Shown: positions 18,548 through 28,434, numbered from the stretch's first letter. The stretch: DNA of 64,000 bases from Vibrio syngnathi (GCF_002119525.1 NZ_CP017916.1:992001-1056000); one strand, 5' to 3'. Notes: generated from the letters alone by a model not told the origin. Made by a program: numbers and translations.

Positions 18548-19936
18548 ATGCAATCAAAAACGTTAGATAACAAATCGAAGTATTTGTTAATGGTAGAAGA
18601 TACCGCGTCGGTAGCAGCGTTATATCGATCGTATCTTACACCGCTCGAAATTGATATTAACATTGTTGGCACTGGCCGCGATGCAATCGAGAGTTTGAAC
18701 CATCGAATCCCAGACCTCATTTTATTAGATCTACGCCTGCCCGATATGACGGGTATGGATGTACTGTTTGCTGTAAAACAAAAATATCCTGAAGTTCCCG
18801 TTATCTTCATGACGGCTCACGGTTCTATCGATACCGCCGTAGAAGCCATGCGACATGGTTCCCAAGATTTCCTTATCAAACCGTGTGAAGCCGACCGACT
18901 CCGTATTACGGTGAACAACGCGATCCGCAAAGCGACAAAACTCAAAAACAGCGCTGAACATCCCGGTAATCAAAACTATCAAGGTTTCATTGGTAGCAGC
19001 CAAACCATGCAGCAGGTTTACCGAACTATCGATTCTGCCGCATCCAGTAAGGCCAGTATTTTCATCACTGGCGAAAGTGGTACCGGTAAAGAGGTGTGTG
19101 CTGAAGCCATTCACGCTGCGAGCAAGCGTGGAGATAAGCCATTTATCGCGATTAACTGTGCGGCGATCCCTAAAGATCTGATTGAGAGTGAACTGTTTGG
19201 TCACGTTAAAGGGGCCTTTACTGGTGCCGCAACCGACCGTCAAGGTGCTGCTGAACTTGCAGACGGTGGAACACTGTTCCTCGATGAATTGTGTGAAATG
19301 GACTTAGAGTTACAAACTAAGCTTCTGCGTTTTATTCAAACCGGTACTTTTCAAAAAGTCGGCTCTTCGAAGATGAAGAGTGTGGATGTTCGTTTCGTAT
19401 GTGCAACCAACCGCGACCCTTGGAAAGAAGTTCAAGAAGGTCGCTTTAGAGAAGATTTATACTATCGTTTATACGTGATTCCACTGCACTTGCCGCCATT
19501 GCGTGAGCGTGGCGAGGATGTCATCGAAATTGCATATTCATTGCTGGGTTACATGTCTGTCGAAGAAGGTAAGGCGTTCGTACGTTTTGCTGAAGAAGTA
19601 CTCGATCGCTTTAATCAATATGAGTGGCCGGGGAACGTTCGTCAGTTACAAAATGTGTTGCGAAATGTGGTGGTACTGAATAATGGTAAAGAGATTACTC
19701 TCAACATGCTTCCACCGCCATTGAACCAACCCATTGAAAACAGTCTTCGTTTAAAAGAGAAGCAGAACGAAGACATCACGGTAAAAGATATTTTCCCATT
19801 GTGGATCACTGAGAAAACGGCTATCGAACAGGCCATTAAAGCGTGTGACGGTAACGTTCCTCGTGCGGCAGGCTTCTTGGATGTCAGTCCGTCTACGATA
19901 TACCGTAAATTGCAAACATGGAATGCGAAGCAGTAA
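18548..19936 (+). CDS. luxO: Quorum-sensing response regulator LuxO (sigma-54 activator)
   Basis: At low cell density, phosphorylated LuxO activates the qrr genes with sigma-54. It is 462 residues. The receiver domain has phosphoacceptor Asp61 ([13 protein letters not shown]). The AAA+ domain has Walker A GESGTGKE and the sigma-54 contact loop GAFTGA. A Fis-type helix-turn-helix is at the end ([18 protein letters not shown]). luxU follows after 24 bases. The promoter overlaps a LuxO box, which suggests autorepression. Confidence 0.98.
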   Translation: MQSKTLDNKSKYLLMVEDTASVAALYRSYLTPLEIDINIVGTGRDAIESLNHRIPDLILLDLRLPDMTGMDVLFAVKQKYPEVPVIFMTAHGSIDTAVEAMRHGSQDFLIKPCEADRLRITVNNAIRKATKLKNSAEHPGNQNYQGFIGSSQTMQQVYRTIDSAASSKASIFITGESGTGKEVCAEAIHAASKRGDKPFIAINCAAIPKDLIESELFGHVKGAFTGAATDRQGAAELADGGTLFLDELCEMDLELQTKLLRFIQTGTFQKVGSSKMKSVDVRFVCATNRDPWKEVQEGRFREDLYYRLYVIPLHLPPLRERGEDVIEIAYSLLGYMSVEEGKAFVRFAEEVLDRFNQYEWPGNVRQLQNVLRNVVVLNNGKEITLNMLPPPLNQPIENSLRLKEKQNEDITVKDIFPLWITEKTAIEQAIKACDGNVPRAAGFLDVSPSTIYRKLQTWNAKQ

Positions 19937-19960
19937 TCACCAAATAATAAGAAAAGAGCA

Positions 19961-20305
19961 ATGATGATAATATTAAATCAGCAAAAAGTTGATGAGCTTG
20001 CCGGTGAAATAGGGCAAGAGAATGTCCCAGTGTTACTGGAAATATTTTTAGGTGAATTGAAGGGATACTACGAACACTTAGAGCTAAATAAAGAGTCAGA
20101 TACATCCAAGTATTTAGCGGATATTAGCCATGCACTTAAGAGCAGTGCTGCGAGCTTTGGTGCGGACTCTTTGTGCAATTTTGCGATTAACCTAGATGCA
20201 AAAGTGAAACAAGCACTGCCAGTGACAGAGGTCGACTTTCAAGGTATGCAGGAAATTTTGTTATCCACCTACCAAGAGTACCAGCAGTTAATGACAGAGC
20301 TTTAA
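19961..20305 (+). CDS. luxU: Phosphorelay protein LuxU
   Basis: A histidine phosphotransfer protein that moves phosphate between the sensor kinases (LuxN/LuxQ/CqsS type) and LuxO. It is 114 residues with the Hpt motif [14 protein letters not shown]; His57 is the phosphosite. It is the second gene of luxOU. Two adjacent ATGs (19961 and 19964) could serve as the start. A terminator follows. Confidence 0.96.
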   Translation: MMIILNQQKVDELAGEIGQENVPVLLEIFLGELKGYYEHLELNKESDTSKYLADISHALKSSAASFGADSLCNFAINLDAKVKQALPVTEVDFQGMQEILLSTYQEYQQLMTEL

Positions 20306-20330
20306 AGCGATCAGTTATCACTTAATTAAA

Positions 20331-20356
20331 AAAGGAGCATTGTGCTCCTTTTCTTG
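20331..20356 (+). terminator. Terminator of luxOU (bidirectional with yvcK)
   Basis: AAAGGAGCA (20331-20339) pairs with TGCTCCTTT (20343-20351), followed by T-rich sequence. A-rich sequence on the other side could also serve yvcK. Confidence 0.82.
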
Positions 20357-20389
20357 TTTTTGTTCGGTACATAGATTCAGAAAGCCGAG

Positions 20390-21277
20390 TTAAACCAACT
20401 GATCCCTAATTGCTTGTTGGAGTTTTACGCGGTCGTGTCGCCAGTCTCTATTTGGAGAGGCAAGGTCAGTCGTCACGCAATTCCATAGCCCTTCAAGTTC
20501 AGGGTGCGGAGCGTTACCCAATACAACATCGATCTTTCTTGCCTTGCAGGTACGTTCACACCACTCCAATTGCTCTTGTAGCGTCATTTTCCCTGCAGGT
20601 CCATGCTCTGGCGACAGGTTTTCAACGAAGATAACCTTGGCTTTAGTATTATCTGCGATCGCTTTACCAATCTCTGGCAGTAGAAGTGGCGGCATTACAC
20701 TGGTTAGAAAGCTTCCTGGTCCAAGGACAATGCAGTCTGCTTGCTCAACTGCAGCAACAGCTTCTTTGGTTGCCGGTACTTCTGGAGACAAGTCCATCAT
20801 GCGCAGTTTTTCTGTCATATCGTCAACGTTGGTTTCACCCGTAACCCAACGACCATCCATTGAAAGTGCTGTGAGATCGGAAGGATGTTCCGTCATTGGC
20901 ACAATATTCACATCGACTTTGAGCATATTTCGAATTAGGTTGATTGCTTCCAATGGGCGAACGGAAAGGTTGTCTAGCGCCGTTAGCATTAGGTTACCTA
21001 AGTTGTGACCATCGAGTTCACCCTGACCGCGAAAGCGGTATTCAAACATCATCGAACTGATCGAAGGTTCTGTGATTAATTGGTTGATACAGTTACGAGT
21101 ATCTCCCCAAGCAATACCACCTTGGCAGTCTCGAATACGCCCGGTTGATCCACCATTATCTGTTGTTGCAACAATGCCAGTCGCATTGCTACCAAAGTCT
21201 TTTAATGCAGCTAGCATGCGACCTAAGCCGTGACCGCCACCGATTGCTACGACTTTCTTTGAAGAGTAAATATTCAT
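20390..21277 (-). CDS. yvcK: YvcK family (CofD-like) gluconeogenesis factor
   Basis: A 295-residue cytoplasmic protein related to CofD transferases and B. subtilis YvcK, which is needed for cell-wall synthesis on gluconeogenic carbon and binds UDP-sugars. Typical motifs: VVAIGGGHGLGRMLAALK, TTDNGGSTGR, and VLGPGSFLTSVMPPLL. The biochemical role in gammaproteobacteria is unsettled. It is convergent with luxU and divergent from moaA. Confidence 0.9.
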   Translation of the reverse strand: MNIYSSKKVVAIGGGHGLGRMLAALKDFGSNATGIVATTDNGGSTGRIRDCQGGIAWGDTRNCINQLITEPSISSMMFEYRFRGQGELDGHNLGNLMLTALDNLSVRPLEAINLIRNMLKVDVNIVPMTEHPSDLTALSMDGRWVTGETNVDDMTEKLRMMDLSPEVPATKEAVAAVEQADCIVLGPGSFLTSVMPPLLLPEIGKAIADNTKAKVIFVENLSPEHGPAGKMTLQEQLEWCERTCKARKIDVVLGNAPHPELEGLWNCVTTDLASPNRDWRHDRVKLQQAIRDQLV

Positions 21278-21439
21278 TTTTTGTTCTTGTTAGATTATTA
21301 CCAACTATAATTTAGGTTAAATGCTTCTCGTCAGATACTCAACAAGAGTTATTTTGAGGGTTTGATACGTTTTTTTTGCCGATGTGACCCGTTTTTTACC
21401 ATCGGAGCTAGATTCACGTACAAATATTAAGTATTTTAT

Positions 21440-21612
21440 TACTCAGCTACTGCGCGTGTGAATATAACGCTCAGTTGCCATAACTCCGAGCTCTCGCATG
21501 CTAAGTCGCACAGTGGTATTTGCTGTACCGATACGCATCAAGAGCCAGTGACATGTTGTCACAAGGGCTTAATTGGAAATGATTATGCCTCCCGTGTTTG
21601 GAAAGGTGTTCC
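21440..21612 (+). promoter_or_regulatory. Probable Moco-type riboswitch/leader of moaA
   Basis: The moaA leader ends with GCCTCCCGTGTTTGGAAAGG, which I recognise from the end of the Moco RNA motif in front of E. coli moaA; the last part is also the ribosome-binding region of moaA. Upstream, GGGCTTAATTGG and several short pairings fit a structured RNA. The left limit is approximate. I could not fold it. Confidence 0.62.
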
Positions 21613-22602
21613 GTGGCGCAACAATTCGAAGATAGATTCCATCGCAAGTTTTATTACTTGCGCTTGTCGGTTACAGACGTCTGTAACTTTAAATGTACTT
21701 ACTGCTTGCCGGATGGTTACAAACCGTCAGGGCAAAAAAACTCGTCTTTTTTAAGTGTTCCCGAGATCAAACGCGTTGTAAAAGCGTTTGCTGATTGTGG
21801 TACCTCAAAGATCCGCATTACTGGCGGAGAGCCGAGCCTGCGTAAAGACTTTCCTGAAATCATACATACCGTTGCTTCTACTCCAGGCATCGAAAAAGTA
21901 GCCACCACAACGAATGGCTACCGCATGGAGAAACAAGTAGGGCAATGGCGTGATGCTGGTTTAACCCATATAAACGTAAGCGTGGATAGTTTAGATTCGC
22001 GAATGTTCCATCAGATCACTGGTGAGAATAAGTTTACTGAGGTTATGCGGGGCATTGATAAAGCGTTTGAGGTTGGCTTTGAACAAGTCAAAGTCAACGT
22101 CGTATTAATGAAAGACCTCAACAGTCAGGAATTACCAGCCTTCCTTAATTGGATCAAAGACAAGCCCATTCAATTACGTTTTATCGAGCTGATGAAAACC
22201 GGCGAGATGGACGAGTTGTTCGATAAACACCATGTGTCTGGCGTTGCGATTCGCAACCAGCTTATTGCTAATGGTTGGCTGTTAAAAGTCAAAGCCGTTA
22301 ACGATGGCCCGGCGCAAGTGTTTGTCCACCCAGACTATCAGGGTGAAATCGGTTTGATCATGCCTTACGAGAAAGACTTTTGTGAGAGTTGTAACCGACT
22401 GCGCGTTTCTGCGACCGGTAAACTTCACCTATGTCTGTTTGGCGACCATGGTGTTGAACTGAGAGATCTGATTCAAGAAGATCAACAAGAGCAAGAGCTC
22501 ATTGATCGAATTCAGGCTCAGCTTCAAACCAAGTCTGTTAGCCACTTCTTACATGATGGCAACAGCGGCATGACTCCAAACTTGGCGTCAATCGGCGGTT
22601 AA
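21613..22602 (+). CDS. moaA: GTP 3',8-cyclase (molybdenum cofactor step 1)
   Basis: A radical-SAM enzyme that converts GTP to 3',8-cyclo-7,8-dihydro-GTP. The SAM cluster motif is CNFKCTYC, the C-terminal cluster has [10 protein letters not shown] followed by a distant Cys in LHLCLFG, and the chain ends in GG as in the family. I choose the GTG at 21613 ([18 protein letters not shown]) because AAGG lies six bases before it; an ATG at 21598 is possible but falls inside the leader structure. The product is then 329 residues. It is separated from moaB by a mobile element. Confidence 0.95.
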   Translation: MAQQFEDRFHRKFYYLRLSVTDVCNFKCTYCLPDGYKPSGQKNSSFLSVPEIKRVVKAFADCGTSKIRITGGEPSLRKDFPEIIHTVASTPGIEKVATTTNGYRMEKQVGQWRDAGLTHINVSVDSLDSRMFHQITGENKFTEVMRGIDKAFEVGFEQVKVNVVLMKDLNSQELPAFLNWIKDKPIQLRFIELMKTGEMDELFDKHHVSGVAIRNQLIANGWLLKVKAVNDGPAQVFVHPDYQGEIGLIMPYEKDFCESCNRLRVSATGKLHLCLFGDHGVELRDLIQEDQQEQELIDRIQAQLQTKSVSHFLHDGNSGMTPNLASIGG

Positions 22603-22661
22603 CCCGCTAACTACTCTAAAGCATTTTATCACTCAGCTTCTTTAAGCTGGGCGAATAAGTC

Positions 22662-22929
22662 TAGGGCGTGTTGCTCTTTCGAGCTGATTTTTGCAGCGAG
22701 TTGCTGGGTATTTATACAAGGCAGAGGCTTTGATGTGTAGCTAGCCTACATGAGAAGCCGATAACGTCGTAGAAATGACCAGCAAACGCTGCCCGAAGGG
22801 TTGGGCTAAAAGCGTTTTACTCTTTGTTGAGGGAGATTTGCTTAGAATGACTAGGCTACTTCCCCCTCGCCGCGATTAAAACGCTTTTATCTCGAACAAA
22901 ATTTAATCACGAAAGGTCAACACGCCCTA
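22662..22929. mobile_element. 268-bp MITE between moaA and moaB
   Basis: The ends are inverted copies: TAGGGCGTGTTG at 22662-22673 and CAACACGCCCTA at 22918-22929, with further similarity inward (ctctttcg versus acctttcg). The outermost TA on each side fits a TA target duplication, as in Tc1/IS630-related MITEs. Inside, AAAAGCGTTTTA (near 22810) and TAAAACGCTTTT (near 22880) form a second inverted pair. There is no coding capacity. I recognise the end sequence as a dispersed element in vibrios. Confidence 0.82.
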
Positions 22930-22958
22930 ATAATTGAAAAATATATATAGGTGAACAA

Positions 22959-23471
22959 ATGGGTCACGCAGAAAGCAAATTTCAAGCAGCAAACATCGCA
23001 GTACTAACGGTTTCAGATACTCGTACAGAAGAAAACGATACGTCAGGTGGTTACCTAGCTGAACATGCTAAAGAAGCAGGCCACAACGTGGTTGATAAGC
23101 AAATCGTTATCGATGACATGTACAAGATTCGCGCTATCGTATCTCAGTGGATTGCTGATGACAGCGTACAAGCGATCATGATCACTGGCGGTACGGGTTT
23201 CACTTCTCGTGACAGCACCCCAGAAGCACTTAAGCCACTATTCGACAAAGAAGTAGAAGGCTTTGGTGAGCTATTCCGTCAAGTGTCTTACGAAGAGATT
23301 GGTACATCGACAATTCAATCTCGTGCGATTGCGGGCTTTGCTAACCACACAGTAATCTTTGCGATGCCTGGTTCTACTGGTGCTTGTCGCACGGGTTGGA
23401 CTAAGATCATCAAGCAACAGATGGATGCTAGCCACCGTCCTTGTAACTTCATGCCACATCTTTCTGTATAA
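22959..23471 (+). CDS. moaB: Molybdenum cofactor biosynthesis protein B
   Basis: A 170-residue MogA/MoaB-family protein with the molybdopterin-binding [18 protein letters not shown] and [14 protein letters not shown]. By homology it may adenylylate molybdopterin or be a partly redundant partner of MogA. It begins 29 bases after the MITE end and heads a compact moaBCDE run, with moaC 12 bases downstream. Confidence 0.95.
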   Translation: MGHAESKFQAANIAVLTVSDTRTEENDTSGGYLAEHAKEAGHNVVDKQIVIDDMYKIRAIVSQWIADDSVQAIMITGGTGFTSRDSTPEALKPLFDKEVEGFGELFRQVSYEEIGTSTIQSRAIAGFANHTVIFAMPGSTGACRTGWTKIIKQQMDASHRPCNFMPHLSV

Positions 23472-23483
23472 GGTGGTTTGAGC

Positions 23484-23963
23484 ATGAGCCAATTTACCCA
23501 CATTAATGCGTCTGGCGAAGCGAACATGGTCGATGTATCGGCTAAAGCGGAAACGGTACGCGAAGCGAGAGCGGAAGCTTTCGTTCAAATGTCAGCAGAA
23601 ACGCTAGAGCTGATTGTTTCTGGTAGCCATCATAAGGGTGATGTTTTCGCAACGGCACGTATTGCTGGCATCCAAGCGGCGAAGAAGACGTGGGACTTGA
23701 TTCCACTGTGTCACCCTCTACTACTAACTAAAGTAGAAGTGCAGCTAGAAGCTATCGAGTCTGAAAACAAGGTTCGCATTGAATCTGTTTGTAAGCTTGC
23801 AGGTAAGACGGGCGTTGAGATGGAAGCGCTAACGGCTGCTTCTGTTGCTGCGCTAACGATTTACGATATGTGTAAAGCTGTTCAGAAAGACATTGTTATC
23901 GAGAATGTACGCCTGTTAGAGAAGACGGGTGGTAAATCTGGTCACTTTAAGGTGGAATCATGA
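23484..23963 (+). CDS. moaC: Cyclic pyranopterin monophosphate synthase
   Basis: Converts the MoaA product to cyclic pyranopterin monophosphate. It is 159 residues with catalytic-site segments LIPLCHPL and [18 protein letters not shown] choose the ATG at 23484 with AAGGTGG seven bases before it, overlapping the moaB stop. A TTG two codons earlier is less likely. The last bases overlap the moaD start (ATGA). Confidence 0.97.
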   Translation: MSQFTHINASGEANMVDVSAKAETVREARAEAFVQMSAETLELIVSGSHHKGDVFATARIAGIQAAKKTWDLIPLCHPLLLTKVEVQLEAIESENKVRIESVCKLAGKTGVEMEALTAASVAALTIYDMCKAVQKDIVIENVRLLEKTGGKSGHFKVES

Positions 23964-24205
23964 TTACTGTACTGTTCTTTGCTCAAACTCGTGAACTTGT
24001 TGGTGTCGATAGCGTTGAAGTCGACGCGCAATTCGGCACCATCGAAGCGATTCGCAGCCACCTTGTAACACAAGCAGGCAAATGGGATATCGCATTGGAA
24101 GAGGGTAAGCTTCTGGCTGCGCTTAACCAATCAATAGTACCTTTGACGACTGAAGTGAAAGACGGCGATGAAGTGGCTTTCTTCCCACCAGTAACTGGAG
24201 GTTAA
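23960..24205 (+). CDS. moaD: Molybdopterin synthase sulfur carrier subunit
   Basis: An 81-residue ubiquitin-fold protein ending in the Gly-Gly tail that is thiocarboxylated by MoeB (FFPPVTGG). It overlaps moaC by four bases and is followed by moaE after two bases, so the two synthase subunits are translated together. Confidence 0.96.
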   Translation: MITVLFFAQTRELVGVDSVEVDAQFGTIEAIRSHLVTQAGKWDIALEEGKLLAALNQSIVPLTTEVKDGDEVAFFPPVTGG

Positions 24206-24207
24206 CC

Positions 24208-24681
24208 ATGAATGACTCTCGAGTTATTGATCCAAGAGTAGTCGTTACTGCAGAAGATTTTTCTGTGGGTGACGAATACGATTATCTAGCTCAAGGCACA
24301 GCTGCAGGAGCGGTTGTGACGTTTGTTGGTAAAGTTCGCGACATGAACCTTGGCGACAACGTGATTGGTTTGTCTCTAGAGCACTATCCAGGTATGACAG
24401 AGAAGTCGCTGAGTGAGATCTGTGATCAAGCTGAAGCGCGCTGGCCTATTCAGAAGATGCGAGTGATTCACCGTGTTGGTGACCTAGACATCGGTGACCA
24501 GATTGTTTACGTTGGTGTATCCAGTGCGCATCGTGGCGCTGCCTTCGAAGCGTGTGAGTTTGTTATGGACTTTCTGAAAACCAAAGCGCCGTTTTGGAAA
24601 AAAGAACGTACTACGGAAACCACTCGTTGGGTAGACTCGCGAGATTCAGATGCTAAGGCTGCAGAGCGTTGGGAAAAATAG
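24208..24681 (+). CDS. moaE: Molybdopterin synthase catalytic subunit
   Basis: Inserts two sulfurs carried by MoaD into cyclic pyranopterin monophosphate. It is 157 residues. The conserved AGAVVTFVGKVRD, LEHYPGMTEK, HRVGDLDIGD and C-terminal KTKAPFWKKE (active-site lysines) are present. It is the last gene of the cluster, closed by a terminator. Confidence 0.97.
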   Translation: MNDSRVIDPRVVVTAEDFSVGDEYDYLAQGTAAGAVVTFVGKVRDMNLGDNVIGLSLEHYPGMTEKSLSEICDQAEARWPIQKMRVIHRVGDLDIGDQIVYVGVSSAHRGAAFEACEFVMDFLKTKAPFWKKERTTETTRWVDSRDSDAKAAERWEK

Positions 24682-24768
24682 CCCGCTAAAATTTCAGTCA
24701 CGTTTTTAAATAGTGGAACTGATATATACAGTCCTGACGAAATTAGTAGACCTTATTTAAATAAACAG

Positions 24769-24796
24769 AAGCCGACTCTCTAAGTCGGCTTTTTTG
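24769..24796 (+). terminator. Terminator of moaBCDE
   Basis: AAGCCGACT (24769-24777) pairs with AGTCGGCTT (24783-24791), then TTTT. Confidence 0.87.
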
Positions 24797-24915
24797 TACT
24801 TGTTATAAAGTTATATATAAACAAATTGTATTTTAATGGATGATTAAGCACTTCCTGTGAATACAAATTCTTATAACAAACTAGCCCTTATTGGTTAATG
24901 CCGTTCGGATAAGCA

Positions 24916-26238
24916 TTACTGCTTGAATCTGAACGGATATTTGGCTGGGACAAAGAGGACTGAACGTGGAAACGTTCGGTCCTTTCTTTTATCTGGAAGA
25001 ATGAAGTGACTCAAACTTTCTCTCATCCTTTTCAGTTTTACAGGTAAAGTTCCGTCTGGACTTAAAGCTAACCAACGTAATTGCGCATCAATAAGGTTAA
25101 TTGCGGCGGTAAAACTGACCCTAGTCGCTCGAACCCCGGCTTCTGAAGCTATCTTAACCATCTCTAATCGCACTAAGTTATAGGCAAGTAATACGCCCCA
25201 AAGCTCTTGCTTCACACCGGCAGAAAAACGACTTCGTAAAGTGACGTGACTTTGAAGTTGAGTCTGTTTAATTTCACCATAACCCTCTTCAATCTCCCAG
25301 CGTTGCCAATAAATACGCAGCAGGCTTTCTAGCGAGTATTTGCTAGGGTCTGTAAGTGAAGTAATAAAACCTTTTATCTCACCTTTTGGCTCTTGATATA
25401 GGACTAATCTGGCTTCCCAACGTGCGGGTAGATTCGGATTCTGCCGTTGAGCTTGAGGAGAGATAGGCATTGAGATAAGCATGTCGTTCTCCGCATATTT
25501 CTCCAACACTTCATAGCGTAGTTTACGTTTTGCAGGCATTAACCAGTGGGCATTTTCAGCACTCTCTTGCCAGGACAGTAAAAGGTCTGCCGAGAAATAA
25601 CAACGATCAAATAAGGTCAATGAGTGTGCGGGGATGTCATTGAATAGGCGCTTAGCTAAGGTCGTTTCACCGACATGACAACCATCAAAAGCCGCCCCCA
25701 TAATCATTCGAGTTTCTGTTGACATCAAAGCGACTAAACGAAGTTGAGGGTAAGGTTTCAATTTTTTGGAGATGAACCCAAATTCTTCAGCGTTCTCTGG
25801 GGAATCTTGGCACCGAAATGTTGTTCCATCGACAGCAAGAACATTAAGTTCTAAGTCTTTGTCTTGTTGAAGGATATCTCCGTTCCAAGCCTTTACCGTT
25901 GTGTGAAACAGAGCCGCTAACGGACTCTCATCTAGACGTCGGCGTGAATCAGTTAGGACACTGGGTGCAACACGAGACCAGCTATCTTCAGGTTTAGGCT
26001 GAAGTGCAATGTCTAATGAACTGCATACCTCTTTGATAGACATGTTGCGTTGCAGCCCCATCCAAATAACTAACCAGACAGCTTGCTGAGCGGGAAGTCG
26101 GCGTCGTCTTATGCTCGCTTTATTGGTTTCAAGAAGAGCTTGTTCTATCCACTCAATCTGAATGGCGTCGACGACAGATTCATAATTGTCGGCATCTTCA
26201 ATGGTCTCGTGTGCCATTGCTAATTCTTGTTCAAGCAT
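24916..26238 (-). CDS. IS4-family transposase
   Basis: A 440-residue DDE transposase, apparently intact. The first Asp is in LAVDGTTFRCQD, the second in LTLFDRCYFSADL, and the Glu lies in the IS4 signature Y-2-R-3-E-6-K (YWQRWEIEEGYGEIK). The N-terminal IS4 domain (ALLETNKASIRRRRLPAQQAVWLVIWMGL) is present. No good ribosome-binding site precedes the ATG at 26238; an internal ATG eight codons in is an alternative start. A terminator-like hairpin immediately precedes the gene. Confidence 0.93.
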   Translation of the reverse strand: MLEQELAMAHETIEDADNYESVVDAIQIEWIEQALLETNKASIRRRRLPAQQAVWLVIWMGLQRNMSIKEVCSSLDIALQPKPEDSWSRVAPSVLTDSRRRLDESPLAALFHTTVKAWNGDILQQDKDLELNVLAVDGTTFRCQDSPENAEEFGFISKKLKPYPQLRLVALMSTETRMIMGAAFDGCHVGETTLAKRLFNDIPAHSLTLFDRCYFSADLLLSWQESAENAHWLMPAKRKLRYEVLEKYAENDMLISMPISPQAQRQNPNLPARWEARLVLYQEPKGEIKGFITSLTDPSKYSLESLLRIYWQRWEIEEGYGEIKQTQLQSHVTLRSRFSAGVKQELWGVLLAYNLVRLEMVKIASEAGVRATRVSFTAAINLIDAQLRWLALSPDGTLPVKLKRMRESLSHFILPDKRKDRTFPRSVLFVPAKYPFRFKQ

Positions 26239-26239
26239 A

Positions 26240-26274
26240 AAAAATCCCCATCAACGTTGTTGATGGGGATTATC
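26240..26274 (-). terminator. Guard hairpin in front of the transposase
   Basis: A perfect 13-bp stem (AATCCCCATCAAC paired with GTTGATGGGGATT) followed on the minus strand by TTTTTT directly before the transposase ATG. It would stop outside transcription entering the gene from the right, or hide its translation start. Confidence 0.8.
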
Positions 26275-26331
26275 TGCTAACTGCAAGATCGTTCAAGTCT
26301 TCTTAAACGATCGGCATTAAGCCCTTATTGG

Positions 26332-26802
26332 TGCAGTATTTCTTCTGTTTTGGTGCAGTGCATTATGCTGTTTTGTATAAAGTGATAACTCTCACAAATA
26401 ATGCAGTCTATTTAGGGGATATGTGATGTGCACTTAGATTTAATGTGGCATTAATGTTAACTTATTAAAGGTGTTCTAGCATAAGATGCTAAAAAAAAGT
26501 ATCTACACAGATACATCAACACTAAAGGCTGTTGTTTAATAAATCCCTATGTGTAACTCACTATTCATTAGGTTTTTATTAGACATTTACACTGATACCT
26601 TGAGTATTTCGGAGAATTATCCGATTTTTTGCGACTTGTTTATGGCAAATTACTTCAATGGTTGATAGTGTGTGCCTCAATCTTTGTAAGGTTTTAGATT
26701 TTTATGCTTAAATTTTAAGCTAAATAAATCTAAATCACTGCCGTTCAGTGAACTTAGCAAAGAAGTCATGGATGCAATACGAAAAAACTTGGAGTTTATT
26801 AA
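26332..26802. other. Upstream region of oppA
   Basis: About 470 AT-rich bases with no gene. It contains only small inverted repeats (GTATCT/AGATAC near 26505; CACTG/CAGTG near 26745). A long leader is common in front of oppA genes and is often a small-RNA target in enterics; no specific site can be shown here. Confidence 0.4.
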
Positions 26803-28434
26803 ATGTACAAGAATAAAATCACTCAGGCCCTTCTTCTAGGTGCTGGTTTGGCAGTGGCTGCCACTTCTACTCTTTCTATCGCTGCTGAAGTTCCAGCAGG
26901 CACAGAATTAGCAAAAGTTCAGGAACTTGTTCGCGGTAACGGTACTGAAGTTGCGACTATCGACCCACACAAATCTCAAGGTGTACCAGAATCTCACGTA
27001 ATTCGTGATCTTCTAGAAGGTCTAGTGAACCAAGATGGCGAAGGTAATACTATCCCTGGTGTTGCTGAAAGCTGGGAAACGACAGACAACAAAACATTCA
27101 CTTTCCACCTACGCAAAGATGCAAAATGGTCTAACGGCGATCCTGTAACAGCTGAAGATTTCGTTTACAGCTGGAAACGTGCAGTTGATCCTGCCACTGC
27201 TTCTCCATACGCTTGGTACATGGAATATACCAAGATGGTGAACGCGAAAGACATCGTAGCGGGTAAGAAAGACAAGAGTGAGCTAGGCGTTAAAGCTGTA
27301 GATGCAAACACGCTTGTTGTTGAATTAGAAACAGCGGTACCATACTTCGTAATGATGATGGGCCACACAACAGTGAAGCCAGTACACAAGGCAACTGTTG
27401 AAAAGTTCGGTGACCAATGGACTAAGCCGGGTAACTTCGTCGGTAACGGCGCATTTTCTGTTGATCAATGGGTTGTTAACGAACGTCTAGTTCTAAAGCG
27501 TAACGACCAATACTGGAACAACGATAAAACTGTTCTAAACAAAGTCACGTTCCTACCAATCGAAAACCAAGTTGCGGAAATGAACCGTTTCCTATCTGGT
27601 GAAATCGACTTCACAAATGAACTTCCAACTGAGCACTTCAAGCGTCTTAAGAAAGAGCACGCGGAAGATGTATCTGTAGCAGGTAACTTGTGTACTTACT
27701 ACTACATCTTCAACACGAAGAAAGCGCCATTTGATGACGTTCGCGTACGTAAGGCGATCTCTTACGCAATTGACCGTGACATCGTGACTGGCGCTATCCT
27801 AGCGCAAGGTCAAAAACCAGCATACTTCCTGACGCCTGAAATCACTGCGGGCTTCGATCCTGAGCTGCCTCAGTACGGTACAATGTCTCAAAAAGAACGT
27901 AACGTAGAAGCGGCACGTCTTCTTGAAGAAGCGGGTTACGGTAAAGACAATCCACTAAACTTCAACCTACTTTACAACACTTCTGAAAACCACAAGAAGA
28001 TTGCTGTAGCACTAGGTTCTATGTGGAAGAAAACACTGGGTCTTAAAGTCACACTTGAAAACCAAGAGTGGAAAACTTACCTATCTTCTAAAGATTCTGG
28101 TGACTTCGAAGTAGCTCGTGCTGGTTGGTGTGGTGACTACAATGAAGCGTCGTCATTCCTAACGCTAATGAAGAGTAACAACACTACCGGTGGTGTTCAC
28201 TACGACAGCGCGGCTTACGATCAAATCATTGATAAAGCACTGAACTCGACTTCAGAAGAAGAGCGTAAAGCACTTTACCTTGAAGCTGAGGCGCTAATGG
28301 CGAACGACATGCCTATCGCACCTATCTATCAATACGTGAAATCACGTCTACTAAATCCGCACGTTGGTGGCTTCCCTACTAACAACGCGGAAGATAAGAT
28401 CTTCTCGAAAGACTTATACATCAAAGCTCAATAA
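26803..28434 (+). CDS. oppA: Oligopeptide ABC transporter, periplasmic binding protein
   Basis: A 543-residue periplasmic receptor for oligopeptides. The signal peptide covers about residues 1-27 (ending SIAA before EVPAG). The family signature GTEVATIDPHKSQGVPESHVIRDL and the C-terminal NDMPIAPIYQY are present. It leads oppABCDF, separated from oppB by 111 bases with a hairpin. Codon use looks strongly biased, fitting high expression. Confidence 0.96.
   Translation: MYKNKITQALLLGAGLAVAATSTLSIAAEVPAGTELAKVQELVRGNGTEVATIDPHKSQGVPESHVIRDLLEGLVNQDGEGNTIPGVAESWETTDNKTFTFHLRKDAKWSNGDPVTAEDFVYSWKRAVDPATASPYAWYMEYTKMVNAKDIVAGKKDKSELGVKAVDANTLVVELETAVPYFVMMMGHTTVKPVHKATVEKFGDQWTKPGNFVGNGAFSVDQWVVNERLVLKRNDQYWNNDKTVLNKVTFLPIENQVAEMNRFLSGEIDFTNELPTEHFKRLKKEHAEDVSVAGNLCTYYYIFNTKKAPFDDVRVRKAISYAIDRDIVTGAILAQGQKPAYFLTPEITAGFDPELPQYGTMSQKERNVEAARLLEEAGYGKDNPLNFNLLYNTSENHKKIAVALGSMWKKTLGLKVTLENQEWKTYLSSKDSGDFEVARAGWCGDYNEASSFLTLMKSNNTTGGVHYDSAAYDQIIDKALNSTSEEERKALYLEAEALMANDMPIAPIYQYVKSRLLNPHVGGFPTNNAEDKIFSKDLYIKAQ

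Larger units (their letters stand above)
24895..26320 (-). mobile_element. Complete IS4-family insertion sequence (1426 bp)
   Basis: Terminal inverted repeats start TTAATGCCGTTCGGATAAG on the left and TTAATGCCGATCGTTTAAG on the right (16 of 19 identical). Single transposase gene on the minus strand, intact. The 11-bp target duplication fits IS4 elements. It sits between the moaE terminator and the oppA upstream region and breaks no gene. Confidence 0.93.
24884..26331. repeat. 11-bp target-site duplication around the insertion sequence
   Basis: GCCCTTATTGG is present at 24884-24894 and again at 26321-26331, directly flanking the two ends of the element. The perfect match suggests a fairly recent insertion with no later rearrangement. 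Confidence 0.93.

Noticed and set aside
21458..21754. 98-codon open frame overlapping the moaA leader and start
   Set aside because: It runs out of frame into moaA, and its region is better explained by a structured leader.
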